A program made the translations under genes and the position numbers. From positions 1 to 37,960 of the forward strand of contig CAJJBL010000122.1 in assembly GCA_905182395.1 (NCBI GenBank): a stretch of DNA of 37,960 nt, in the 5' to 3' direction. The notes below the pieces were generated by a model. That model made no database searches, had not been told where the DNA came from, and saw only the letters and a program-made list of their open reading frames with translations. Positions 8,873 through 17,090 of this stretch are shown piece after piece. Position 1 is the stretch's first letter, and each line of letters opens with the position of its first letter. Source of the stretch: an alpha proteobacterium SCGC AAA536-G10 (lineage in GTDB: Bacteria > Pseudomonadota > Alphaproteobacteria > Puniceispirillales > Marisalimonadaceae).

Positions 8873-8903
8873 AAGAAGAGAGATTATTTAATCTCTCTTC
8901 TTT
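8873..8903. terminator. Bidirectional hairpin terminator
   Basis: A perfect 13-bp inverted repeat (AAGAAGAGAGATT at 8873-8885, its complement at 8890-8902) encloses a 4-base loop and runs into a short T tract. It lies between two convergent genes, DUF445 on plus and an SDR on minus, where a shared terminator is expected. Confidence 0.75.
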
Positions 8904-8911
8904 AAACTTAT

Positions 8912-9616
8912 TTAAGATAGTAGCCATCCACCGTCAATATCAATGGTTGTTCCAGTTATAAACTCATTTTCAATAGCAAAAATAATTCCTTTTGCAACTT
9001 CATCTGAAGTGCCTGCTCTTGGTATTAAATTATTACCTGTTGTATTATTATAATAATCTTCTCTTGCTTTTCCTTCTAGAGGACTCATTGGTGTATCGAT
9101 AATACCTGGTGCAACTATATTAATTCTTTTAGGAGCTATTTCTGGAGCAATGCCTCTTGCAAAAGCTTCAACAGCTCCTCCAACTGAAGAAATAGCTATT
9201 TGTCCAGGCCTACATTTTCTAGCAGGAGAACCACTAACTAGAACAATATTCCCATCATTTTTTAAATGTTTTGTTCCATATTTTACAACATTTGTATATC
9301 CCCAAAGTTTATCAAAAGATGCCTTGTAACCTTCTAAATCCATTGAAAGAAAAGGGCCAACAGCTCTTGATCCTCCAGTAGCTGAGTTAACTAAAATGTC
9401 GAATTCACCTTCTTCATCAAAAAATTTTTCAACAGCTTCTCTATCAAGAGCATTAAGCTTTCTTGTTGTTACATTTTTAGGAAGCGTTTCTAGTTTTTCT
9501 GGATTACGGCTAATTGCAATAACATGTGCACCTTTTTCTGATAACATTTTGGTAGTTGATAGTCCTATACCTGAAGTTCCACCAAATACGATAGCTTTTT
9601 TTCCGTTAATATTCAT
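8912..9616 (-). CDS. SDR-family oxidoreductase lacking the YxxxK dyad
   Basis: The 234-residue Rossmann protein has the cofactor motif GGTSGIG (12-18), the SDR core LVNSAT (in place of NNAG, about 75-80) and a C-terminal FITGTTIDIDGGW typical of SDRs. The position of the catalytic Tyr-x-x-x-Lys reads I142-S-S-V-G146 within PGQIAISSVGGAVEAF, so both Tyr and Lys are absent while the flanking helix is intact. I checked this against the DNA. A divergent SDR subgroup with such loss exists. The protein may bind NAD(P) without classical catalysis or use another mechanism. It is divergent from alaX and convergent with DUF445. Confidence 0.88.
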   Translation of the reverse strand: MNINGKKAIVFGGTSGIGLSTTKMLSEKGAHVIAISRNPEKLETLPKNVTTRKLNALDREAVEKFFDEEGEFDILVNSATGGSRAVGPFLSMDLEGYKASFDKLWGYTNVVKYGTKHLKNDGNIVLVSGSPARKCRPGQIAISSVGGAVEAFARGIAPEIAPKRINIVAPGIIDTPMSPLEGKAREDYYNNTTGNNLIPRAGTSDEVAKGIIFAIENEFITGTTIDIDGGWLLS

Positions 9617-9725
9617 TGTTATTTAACCTTTATAAATTATAATTAATTATTAATGAATAACACATAATAATTTTTGTTAAAACATTTGTTATGATAGTTT
9701 TGTTAAAATAAATAAAGGATAGTAA

Positions 9726-10424
9726 ATGACAGTCGAGTTATTTAGGGACGATGCTTATATTAAAAATTATAATTCAAGGATTACTGAAATTGTTTCTGAT
9801 GGAATTATTCTTGATAAAACGGTTTTTTATCCAGAAGGAGGAGGTCAACCAGGTGATGTTGGGATTATAACTATTAATGAAAATGATATAGTGGTTACAG
9901 GTACTAGATATGACAACAACAGATTAGTTCATTTAATAGAACAACCTAATGCTTTGAAAATTAATCAAGACATTGAAATCAAGTTAAATTGGAAGAAAAG
10001 ATATAGCTACATGCAAGTTCATACTTGTCTTCATCTTTTATGTTCTATAATTCCAGCACCTGTTACTGGAGGTTCAATCGGAGACGCAAGAGGAAGGTTG
10101 GACTTCGATCTTGAAACAAAGCCAGATAAAGAAATGATTTTAAATCAATTAAATGAATTGATAAGTAATGATTATTTAATATCAATCTCTGAAATAACAG
10201 ATGATGAGTTAGATAAAAATCCAGAACTAGTAAGAACTATGTCTGTAAAGCCTCCTCGAGGATCAGGAAAAATAAGAATGGTTTCTATAGGTGATAAAAT
10301 AGATTATCAACCATGCGGTGGAACTCATGTAAATAAAACATCTGAAATAGGTGAGGTAATATCTATTAAAATTGAAAATAAAGGTAAAATGAATAAAAGA
10401 ATAATTATCAACCTGTTACAATAG
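9726..10424 (+). CDS. alaX: Alanyl-tRNA editing protein AlaX
   Basis: The 232-residue stand-alone editing domain hydrolyses mischarged Ser-tRNA(Ala) (or Gly-tRNA(Ala)). It has the two zinc motifs of the AlaRS editing domain, HxxxH at His99-His103 (VHTCLHLLC) and CxxxH at Cys197-His201 (PCGGTHV). The N-terminal FYPEGGGQPGDVG (about 34-46) is also diagnostic. The length fits the medium AlaX-M class. AAAGGA 7 bases upstream supports the ATG. It is a single gene, divergent from the SDR at 9616 and convergent with the methyltransferase. Confidence 0.93.
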   Translation: MTVELFRDDAYIKNYNSRITEIVSDGIILDKTVFYPEGGGQPGDVGIITINENDIVVTGTRYDNNRLVHLIEQPNALKINQDIEIKLNWKKRYSYMQVHTCLHLLCSIIPAPVTGGSIGDARGRLDFDLETKPDKEMILNQLNELISNDYLISISEITDDELDKNPELVRTMSVKPPRGSGKIRMVSIGDKIDYQPCGGTHVNKTSEIGEVISIKIENKGKMNKRIIINLLQ

Positions 10425-10439
10425 ATCAATTCTCAATCA

Positions 10440-11264
10440 TTATTTCTTACATAATACTTCAAAAGGTAATGTTCTTTTTTCTTTAATGGACTTTAAAGAG
10501 TTTTTAGATCTTTCTATCATGCTAGGTCCGCCTATAACATGAATGCCTAATGTTGGGGGTATTGTATCATTAGTCTTATTAACAAGTTTTTCATAACCAG
10601 ACATATATTTGTCTCCAGTTTTAATAATTTCTATATCAGTGAAACCTATTTTTTTTAATATTGATATTGTTTCTTCTGGAGGCAATAAGTAGCTCATTGA
10701 TTCAGAGTCGGCCCATGGCAATGGGAATATAGGGTCGCCTAATGGTCCTAATCCATGTTCGGTAAACGCAAAAAAACTTCCTTTTTTTAATACTCTATAG
10801 GCTTCAGAAAAAAATCTATCTCTTTGTGCTACATTCATAGTTACGTGTTGTGAATAAGCTCCATCAAAAGTGTTATCTTCTAATTCTAATATTTCACCAT
10901 TTCCAACTTTTAGATCAATTTTATTTGACATTGAAGTCAATTGATTAAATTCATTTCCAAGTTCAATGAAACTAGGTGTTATATCTATTCCAGTAATGAA
11001 GCATTCAAATTTTTTTGCATAATATCTTGCAGGTCCGCCAAGTCCGCAACCTATATCTAAAATTTTATTACCTTTTGAAATTGGCATTCTTTTCCCAAGA
11101 TCAACTGTAGCTGCTATACCTCGCGCATGATATTGATCAATAGGAAATAAATCTTCTATTTCTAATTTTTTATCAATTAAATTAGCTTCAATCATCGCTT
11201 CACGAACTCTTAAATGCAGATTTCCTCTGGTCCAAAATTGTTTTAAATCATTTGATTTGGTCAT
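10440..11264 (-). CDS. Class I SAM-dependent methyltransferase
   Basis: The 274-residue protein has a canonical motif I, KILDIGCGLGGPARYYA (about 67-83), then an acidic motif II (FITGIDIT) and DGAYSQHVTMNV as motif IV/post-I. The extended C-terminal half resembles the glycine/sarcosine/dimethylglycine N-methyltransferase and related small-molecule methyltransferase group. The acceptor is unknown. It lies 19 bases after the GMC oxidoreductase on the same strand, so the two are probably co-transcribed and may act on the same small alcohol or amine. That functional link is inference. Confidence 0.85.
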   Translation of the reverse strand: MTKSNDLKQFWTRGNLHLRVREAMIEANLIDKKLEIEDLFPIDQYHARGIAATVDLGKRMPISKGNKILDIGCGLGGPARYYAKKFECFITGIDITPSFIELGNEFNQLTSMSNKIDLKVGNGEILELEDNTFDGAYSQHVTMNVAQRDRFFSEAYRVLKKGSFFAFTEHGLGPLGDPIFPLPWADSESMSYLLPPEETISILKKIGFTDIEIIKTGDKYMSGYEKLVNKTNDTIPPTLGIHVIGGPSMIERSKNSLKSIKEKRTLPFEVLCKK

Positions 11265-11283
11265 ATAATTTAACTTTGATTTA

Positions 11284-12879
11284 TTAGCTATTGATTATAA
11301 AGTCAGCGCATCGTTCGCCAATCATCATACATGCAGCATTAGTGTTTCCAGAGATTAATGTGGGCATTATAGAGGCATCTGCAATACGTAATCCTTTAAT
11401 TCCATGAACTTTAAGGTTTTTATCAACAACTGCATTTTCATCAAATCCCATTTTACAAGTACCTGATGGGTGATAAAGTGTTTCAGCTTTATTTTTTACA
11501 AAATCTAAAATTTGTGCATCTGAAGAAAACTCATAACCAGGTTGTATCTCATCATCACAAAATTCTTTCATTGGTTCAGATTGCATCAATTTTCTTATTA
11601 ACTTAACCCCAGCTATAAGCGTATCCCTGTCTAATTGACTTGATAAAAAATTATATTTAATACTTGGATATTCCTCAGGATTAGCAGATTTAATATGAAT
11701 ACTGCCCTTACTTTCAGGCAAGTTTTGATTAACTGTACATGTGATTCCAGGTTGTTTTCCTAAAGTTCTTTTTCCATTATTTAAAACTACTTTGTATGGA
11801 ATAAAGTGAACCTGAACATCAGGTGCTGAAAGTTCTTTTCTTGTTTTAAAAAACCCAATCACTGGAGCTGAAGGAAGCGTTAAAAAGCCATCTCTTTTAA
11901 ATACATATTTTAGAACTTGTTTAATTAGATTAACACCTCTCGCTTTGTCATTATATGCAATACCTGGTTTTGTTATATTATACACCAATCTTGGCCCAAG
12001 ATGATCTCTTAAATTTTCTCCGACACCTTTAAGTTCATGAACTAATTTAATACCTTTTTCTTCTAAAATTGAACGATCACCAATTCCTGACAATTCTAAA
12101 ACTTGCGGAGAATTAATAGCTCCACCACATAAAACAACTTCTTTGGCGGCATTAAATTCTATTAGTTTATTTTTATTTTTTACTTCTGCCCCAATGCATT
12201 GTTTTCCCTTCATTAATAATTTAGTTACTAAAGAATTAGTAATAATTGTAAGGTTTTTTCTTGATTTAATAGGTGATAGATAAGCTATTTTAGCACTCAT
12301 TCTTTCACCTTTATAAATTGTTGTTTGTGTGTAGCTCATCCCTTCTTGATCATCACCGTTATAATCTTTATTGACGGGAATATTATTTGCTTCAGCAGAT
12401 TTAAACAAACCATCATAGATTGGGTTTCTATCAGTTACTTCAGAGATTTTAAGAGGGCCATCTCCTCCTCTTACTTCTGTTAATTCACCTTGGTAATTCT
12501 CCATTTTTTTAAAAAAAGGCAAAACATCATCGTATGACCATCCAGTGTTGCCCATTTGAGCCCATGTGTCATAATCTAATTTGTTACCTCTTACATATAC
12601 CAAACCATTTATAGCGCTTGATCCTCCTAGTAATTTACCTCTTGGTATTGGGATGGCTCTGTTTCCCGTGCTCTCTTCAGGCTCAGATCTGTATCTCCAG
12701 TTTGCCAATGGGTTATCTATTAAGAGAGCAAAACTTGCAGGAAGTCTTGTTACTGGGTGTGATGCTCTACCAGCTTCGATTAATAAAACTTTATTTTCTG
12801 GATTCTTAGACAATCTATTTGCAACAGCACAGCCAGCTGATCCTGCTCCAACAACAATATAATCAAAATCTTTTTTCAT
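11284..12879 (-). CDS. GMC-family FAD oxidoreductase (choline dehydrogenase-like)
   Basis: The 531-residue flavoenzyme has the N-terminal VVGAGSAGCAVANRLS ADP-binding motif and the first GMC signature GKLLGGSSAINGLVYVRG. The C-terminal active site is LYHPSGTCKMG with the later SGNTNAACMMIGERCADFI, giving the catalytic His and Asn/His region. It oxidises a primary alcohol to an aldehyde; the family includes BetA and polyethylene-glycol or alkyl alcohol dehydrogenases, and the substrate cannot be decided here. I place the start at 12879 because AGGAG sits 7 bases upstream; an earlier TTG at 12900 would put that site inside the gene. Confidence 0.9.
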   Translation of the reverse strand: MKKDFDYIVVGAGSAGCAVANRLSKNPENKVLLIEAGRASHPVTRLPASFALLIDNPLANWRYRSEPEESTGNRAIPIPRGKLLGGSSAINGLVYVRGNKLDYDTWAQMGNTGWSYDDVLPFFKKMENYQGELTEVRGGDGPLKISEVTDRNPIYDGLFKSAEANNIPVNKDYNGDDQEGMSYTQTTIYKGERMSAKIAYLSPIKSRKNLTIITNSLVTKLLMKGKQCIGAEVKNKNKLIEFNAAKEVVLCGGAINSPQVLELSGIGDRSILEEKGIKLVHELKGVGENLRDHLGPRLVYNITKPGIAYNDKARGVNLIKQVLKYVFKRDGFLTLPSAPVIGFFKTRKELSAPDVQVHFIPYKVVLNNGKRTLGKQPGITCTVNQNLPESKGSIHIKSANPEEYPSIKYNFLSSQLDRDTLIAGVKLIRKLMQSEPMKEFCDDEIQPGYEFSSDAQILDFVKNKAETLYHPSGTCKMGFDENAVVDKNLKVHGIKGLRIADASIMPTLISGNTNAACMMIGERCADFIINS

Positions 12880-13027
12880 TATTAGCTCCTCTAAAATCAA
12901 TTAGAAGACTAATCAATTCTTTAAAAAATATATTAATTTAATCTAATATTTTCTTTTATAAAAATCAACTTATTGAAAATTAATATAAACAATGTTAGTT
13001 AGGCAAATTATTTTCAGGAGGTTTGAA

Positions 13028-13630
13028 TTGCTAGATTCGGTTATAGACGTTTCACAGATTTTAATAGCAGACATTGTTTTGTCTGGTGATAACGCACTTA
13101 CAATAGGTATGGCCGCAGCGGCAGTTCCTGAAGCAAGTAGAAAAAAAGTTATTTTTATCGGATTAATGGTTGCGGCAATTCTAAGAATATTGTTTGCTTT
13201 AATTGCATCTTATTTAATCAGCGTTCCTGGACTGTTATTATTAGGTGGATTGATTTTGTTTTGGGTATGTTGGAAATTTTACCAAGATATTCAAGCATTT
13301 TCATCAACAGACAATGAAAAGGCTGACGTTAAAGAATCTGTTTCTGACAAAGGAATTAAAGCAGCTTTGATTACGATTATAATTGCAGATGTTTCTATGT
13401 CATTAGATAACGTTTTAGCTGTAACAGCTATCGCCAGAGATAACACTTTTTTACTAATGTTTGGAATTGGTTTTTCAATATTGTTAATGGCAGTCTTTGC
13501 GACTGCCATTGTTAAGTTGTTAACAAAATTTAAATGGCTATCTTATTTAGGTCTAGTTTTTCTGATTTATTTATCAGCTACTATGACCTTAGATGGATGG
13601 AAACAAGTTTATCCATTTTTAACCATTTAA
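13028..13630 (+). CDS. TerC-family integral membrane protein
   Basis: The 200-residue membrane protein has about six hydrophobic segments. It shows the two acidic TerC motifs, DIVLSGDNALTIGMAA near the N-terminus and IIADVSMSLDNVLAVTA in the middle (Asp/Asn pairs in the membrane). TerC/Alx/YjbE proteins are linked to metal-ion (Mn) export or to co-translational metal loading; some were first noted in tellurite resistance. The likely start is TTG at 13028, preceded by AGGAGG at correct spacing. An in-frame ATG at 12992 would bury that ribosome site. It converges with dctQM, with only 9 bases between the stops. Confidence 0.88.
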   Translation: MLDSVIDVSQILIADIVLSGDNALTIGMAAAAVPEASRKKVIFIGLMVAAILRILFALIASYLISVPGLLLLGGLILFWVCWKFYQDIQAFSSTDNEKADVKESVSDKGIKAALITIIIADVSMSLDNVLAVTAIARDNTFLLMFGIGFSILLMAVFATAIVKLLTKFKWLSYLGLVFLIYLSATMTLDGWKQVYPFLTI

Positions 13631-13639
13631 ATATCTTAG

Positions 13640-15691
13640 CTATCCATTTAAAAATTTGGGAAACCAAAGTGCTATATCTGGGATAAAGAGAACAAGCATC
13701 ATACCTATTATTTGTAATCCAATAAAAGGAATAACAGCTGCAAATATTTCTTGTAAAGTTATCTCAGGTGGAGCAACTGATTTTAGCCAGAAACATGCTG
13801 GTCCAAATGGAGGTGATAGAAAGTATATTTGAATATTCATTACAAATAACACTCCAAACCATACAGCGGCCCATTCTGGCTCAAGACCAAGTTCAGGAGC
13901 CATTCCAACTACAACTGGGGCAAAGACTGGCACAGTGATAAAAGCAATCGCAATCCATTCCATAAAAGTTCCTAATACAACTAATATAAGCATCATGACA
14001 GCAACCACGCCAAGTGCAGGTAAGCCAAGATTTTCAAATAATGATCGCATGAAATCTGCACCACCAATTAGATTATATATACCTACAAAAGCAACTGCTC
14101 CAAGTATTAACCAAACGATTGTACCCACAGTTGACATCGTACCAGCCAAAGCTTGTTGAAGAAGATTCCAACTAAAAGAGTTTCTAACAAAAGCCACAAT
14201 GATTGCTCCAACAACTCCTACTGAAGCTGCTTCTGTAACAGATGCTATTCCTCCATAAATAGATCCCATCACACAAAAAATTAAAAAACAACACATCAAC
14301 ACAGCAGATTTTTTTTCCTTGGTAAGTTTTATTGCTGATCCACGACGTTCTGCAACTTCCTCTGCAGTTGGAGCTAAAGAGTGGTTAAAAGTACATCTAA
14401 CTAATGTGTATATTGCATAAAAGCATGCCAACATTAATCCGGGAACTGCTCCAGCCATAAATAAGTCTCCAATAGCAACATTTGCTGAAAGACCATATAC
14501 TATCATTATAATGCTAGGAGGTATTAATGTTGCCAAAGCTCCGGATGCACAGACAACACCTATAGCTAACTTTTTATCGTACCCCAACCTTAACATTTGT
14601 GGTAAAGCAACTAGTCCTAACATTACTATTTCTCCGCCCATTACTCCAGACATGGCAGCTAAAATAACAGCTACAACAATGGTTTGAATAGCAACGCCGC
14701 CTCTAAGCTTACCTGCAAATATTTGCATGGCATCAAAAAGGTCTTCTGCAACCCCTGCTTTTTCAAGAATTGAAGCCATTAATACGAACAATGGAACAGC
14801 TACTAATGGGTACTTTTCTAGAAGGCCATAAGCATTTGTAGACACTAGTAGCATCCCAGGATAACCATAATAAAAAAGAGCACTGAATATAGAAACAAAT
14901 AAAGTAACAACGCCTAAAGGCATGCCTGTCATCATTAATAAAACCATTGCAGCTACAATAATAAAACTAGCAGCTCCAATGGATATGTCATCCATATCAA
15001 CATACAAGTTTGGCTCAAGATAATATCCAACTGAACTATAAAAACCATTTATTGTTGCAACAATACCTGTTGCTTCAAAAGCATGTTCAATAAACACTAA
15101 AACAATTCTCAGAATAATTAATCCTGCAATTGCAGTAATAATATTTTTACCAATTTGTGATTTAAAATGCCTATATAAGTTTACTAATAATTGAGCTAAA
15201 TAAAGTGTAGCTCCTGAAACAAGCATTGTTTTTAAAATCAGAGGTTGAGGAGAATTCCATGCGCTGCCAGCTCTTTCAACGGCCATTACAGCTTCTATTG
15301 CTCTAACAATTGTCGCATCAATAAAGTACCATAATGCAATTACCCCAATAACATAAGCAAACAAATCTAAATACCATTGTTTTGCTTTACTTAACATAAT
15401 ATATATTACTGTAATACCAATGTGACGTTTATGAAGTGTTATATATCCTGCCGATAGCATCCAAGCACTTGCACACAAAACCATAACAGTTTCAAATACC
15501 CATTGTGTTGGCGAATGGAATAAATATCTAGATACAACCTCATAGCAAGTTAACAAGGCTGCAAATAAATAAAGTTGAGAAACAGCGAGTCCCATAAGTT
15601 TACTTATATGATCTACAAAATTTAAATTGTCTTTTGTAGGTGGAAAATTATCACTATCTATTATTTCATTAGAATTCATTTTTTGCCCCAT
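13640..15691 (-). CDS. dctQM: TRAP transporter fused small/large permease (DctQM)
   Basis: The 683-residue protein combines a DctQ-like N-terminal part (about 25-200, four membrane segments, with HSPTQWVFETVMVLCASAWM) and a DctM part (about 230-680). The DctM part includes PLFVLMASILEKAGVAEDLF, MSGVMGGEIVMLGLVALPQM, GALATLIPPSIIMIVYG and YFLSPPFGPACFW. Fused permeases are a known TRAP subtype. The binding protein is on the opposite strand at 15999, so the system is split into two divergent transcripts. An alternative start Met at residue 5 (15679) has a GGGG stretch at better spacing. No binding protein is encoded on this strand. Confidence 0.93.
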   Translation of the reverse strand: MGQKMNSNEIIDSDNFPPTKDNLNFVDHISKLMGLAVSQLYLFAALLTCYEVVSRYLFHSPTQWVFETVMVLCASAWMLSAGYITLHKRHIGITVIYIMLSKAKQWYLDLFAYVIGVIALWYFIDATIVRAIEAVMAVERAGSAWNSPQPLILKTMLVSGATLYLAQLLVNLYRHFKSQIGKNIITAIAGLIILRIVLVFIEHAFEATGIVATINGFYSSVGYYLEPNLYVDMDDISIGAASFIIVAAMVLLMMTGMPLGVVTLFVSIFSALFYYGYPGMLLVSTNAYGLLEKYPLVAVPLFVLMASILEKAGVAEDLFDAMQIFAGKLRGGVAIQTIVVAVILAAMSGVMGGEIVMLGLVALPQMLRLGYDKKLAIGVVCASGALATLIPPSIIMIVYGLSANVAIGDLFMAGAVPGLMLACFYAIYTLVRCTFNHSLAPTAEEVAERRGSAIKLTKEKKSAVLMCCFLIFCVMGSIYGGIASVTEAASVGVVGAIIVAFVRNSFSWNLLQQALAGTMSTVGTIVWLILGAVAFVGIYNLIGGADFMRSLFENLGLPALGVVAVMMLILVVLGTFMEWIAIAFITVPVFAPVVVGMAPELGLEPEWAAVWFGVLFVMNIQIYFLSPPFGPACFWLKSVAPPEITLQEIFAAVIPFIGLQIIGMMLVLFIPDIALWFPKFLNG

Positions 15692-15770
15692 AATTTGAAC
15701 GTGTTAATTATAACTTAGATTAATTAAATATTCAGTCCATTAAAAAAATTTTTTTCTTTTTAAATTAAAA

Positions 15771-15790
15771 TAAATAAATAAATAAATAAA
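15771..15790. repeat. Short tandem repeat (TAAA)5
   Basis: Five consecutive TAAA units lie in the 153-base divergent region between dctQM and the 40-aa protein gene. A tract like this can change length by slippage and alter promoter spacing, but in such AT-rich DNA it may simply be low complexity. Confidence 0.6.
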
Positions 15791-15844
15791 ATTAGTTGAA
15801 TTGTTTGTTTTTTTTCTTCATGGTGTGACAACAGGGAGGAACTT

Positions 15845-15967
15845 ATGGCATCAGAAGGTAGAAACGATCACGTAAAACACTACGGCCCTTGGGGTTGGAT
15901 AAGTGGATTTGTATTAGCTACAACTATACTAGTACTTATGTTTGCTATTGCAGATGGTTTTTCTTGA
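15845..15967 (+). CDS. Unannotated 40-residue single-pass membrane protein in the TRAP locus
   Basis: An ATG at 15845 behind a strong GGAGG site (15836-15840) opens a 40-codon frame ending in TGA at 15965. The protein has a charged, His-containing N-terminus (MASEGRNDHVKHY), an aromatic/glycine turn GPWGWISG, and one hydrophobic helix of about 18 residues (FVLATTILVLMFAIADG). It would be a small inner-membrane protein with a short tail at each side. It lies 31 bases upstream of dctP with the same orientation, so it is co-transcribed with it. It may be a small accessory subunit of the TRAP complex. I do not recognise a family; superficially it resembles small oxidase subunits but lacks their motifs. 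Confidence 0.75.
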   Translation: MASEGRNDHVKHYGPWGWISGFVLATTILVLMFAIADGFS

Positions 15968-15998
15968 GTTTAAATCAGAATATTTCTAGGAGGAAGTA

Positions 15999-17030
15999 AT
16001 GAAAATGAAAATAACAGGGATTTTAAGTGTTGCAGTTGCTGCATCAATTATGGTCTCAAATGTAAATGCTAAAACTATTAAAGTTCAAGCAAGTTCAAAG
16101 TCAGGAGACTGGGCTCATAAATTTATGACTGAACAGTATGCTCCTAAATTAAAAGCTATGACTGGTGGAGCTTTAGATATTAAAGTTTTGCCTACTGGAG
16201 CTGTTGTTCCATACAAAGAGAGTATTGATGCTGTTGCTAGTGGAATATTGAATGGTGATTTAAATGCTATTTCTTATTTTTCCGGAAGAGATCCTGCTTT
16301 TGCTGTTATAGGTGATTTAATTGCGGGATGGGATACTCCTGAGCAATTACAAGCTTATTGTATGACTGGTGGCGGAAGAGAAATGCTACAAAAAATATAT
16401 GATGGAACAAAGGCAACTGCAGGTAAAATCCACGTTATAGGATGTAGCCCTTATTCAAAAGAAGCTTTAGTATCTAAAAATAAAATAACAACTGTTGCAG
16501 GTTTAAAAGGTGTAAAAATTAGATCTCCTGAAGGTTTGGCAGCGGAAGTTTTTAGATTAGTTGGAGCAGCTCCTTCTGCTTTGCCATTTTCTGAGGTTTA
16601 TACTTCTTTAGAAAAAGGTATAGTTGATGCTGCAGACGCTTCTGCTTACATAAACAACACTAATTCAGGTATGCATAAAATTGCAAAGTTTCCGATTTAT
16701 CCTGGTATTCATTCAATGGCAAATCTTCAATTCATAATGAATAAAAAATTATGGAATAAAATGTCAAAAGATCATCAAACTGCATTAGAAGTTTGGTATA
16801 TAGCTGCTTACACAGAAATGAGAAGAGCTGCTGATGTTGAAGATAGAGAGCAAGTAGCAAAAGATAAAGCTGGCGGTAAAATTACTGTTGTAGATTGGGC
16901 TCAGGAAGAACGTGATAAATTCAGAAAAATTTCTGTAGGTGCATGGGAAAATTTTGCAAAGAAAAGTCCTTTAGCTAGAGAAGCTTTGAATTCACAGTTA
17001 GCTTTCATGAAGAAAATGGGAATGCTATAA
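15999..17030 (+). CDS. dctP: TRAP transporter substrate-binding protein (DctP), second system
   Basis: The 343-residue periplasmic protein has a signal peptide (MKMKITG, hydrophobic core, cleavage after NVNA-K near residue 25) and the DctP core. That core includes VKIRSPEGLAAEVFRLVGAA (about 168-187), with the conserved arginine that usually contacts the ligand carboxylate, and SLEKGIVDAADASAY (about 202-216). It should deliver an organic acid to the fused DctQM encoded divergently. AGGAGG 7 bases upstream supports the start at 15999. Two unpaired-looking cysteines (about 121 and 148) could form a disulfide. It is followed by a strong terminator. Ligand identity is unknown. Confidence 0.94.
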   Translation: MKMKITGILSVAVAASIMVSNVNAKTIKVQASSKSGDWAHKFMTEQYAPKLKAMTGGALDIKVLPTGAVVPYKESIDAVASGILNGDLNAISYFSGRDPAFAVIGDLIAGWDTPEQLQAYCMTGGGREMLQKIYDGTKATAGKIHVIGCSPYSKEALVSKNKITTVAGLKGVKIRSPEGLAAEVFRLVGAAPSALPFSEVYTSLEKGIVDAADASAYINNTNSGMHKIAKFPIYPGIHSMANLQFIMNKKLWNKMSKDHQTALEVWYIAAYTEMRRAADVEDREQVAKDKAGGKITVVDWAQEERDKFRKISVGAWENFAKKSPLAREALNSQLAFMKKMGML

Positions 17031-17053
17031 AACTTTAAATTATTAGTTAATTT

Positions 17054-17090
17054 AAAACTTGCTGAAAGTAAATTTCAGCAAGTTTTTTTT
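17054..17090 (+). terminator. Rho-independent terminator after dctP
   Basis: A perfect 14-bp stem (AAAACTTGCTGAAA at 17054-17067 and its complement at 17073-17086) with a 5-base loop is followed directly by a run of T to 17090. It lies 23 bases after the dctP stop. The T tract touches the stop codon of the convergent amidase gene. Confidence 0.9.

Noticed and set aside
11284-12879. Naming the GMC enzyme betA
   Set aside because: The GMC family is broad, there is no betaine-aldehyde dehydrogenase, BetI or choline transporter nearby, and the substrate cannot be read from sequence.
12879-12900. Upstream TTG start for the GMC oxidoreductase
   Set aside because: It would place the AGGAG ribosome site inside the coding region and add seven unconserved residues before the FAD motif.
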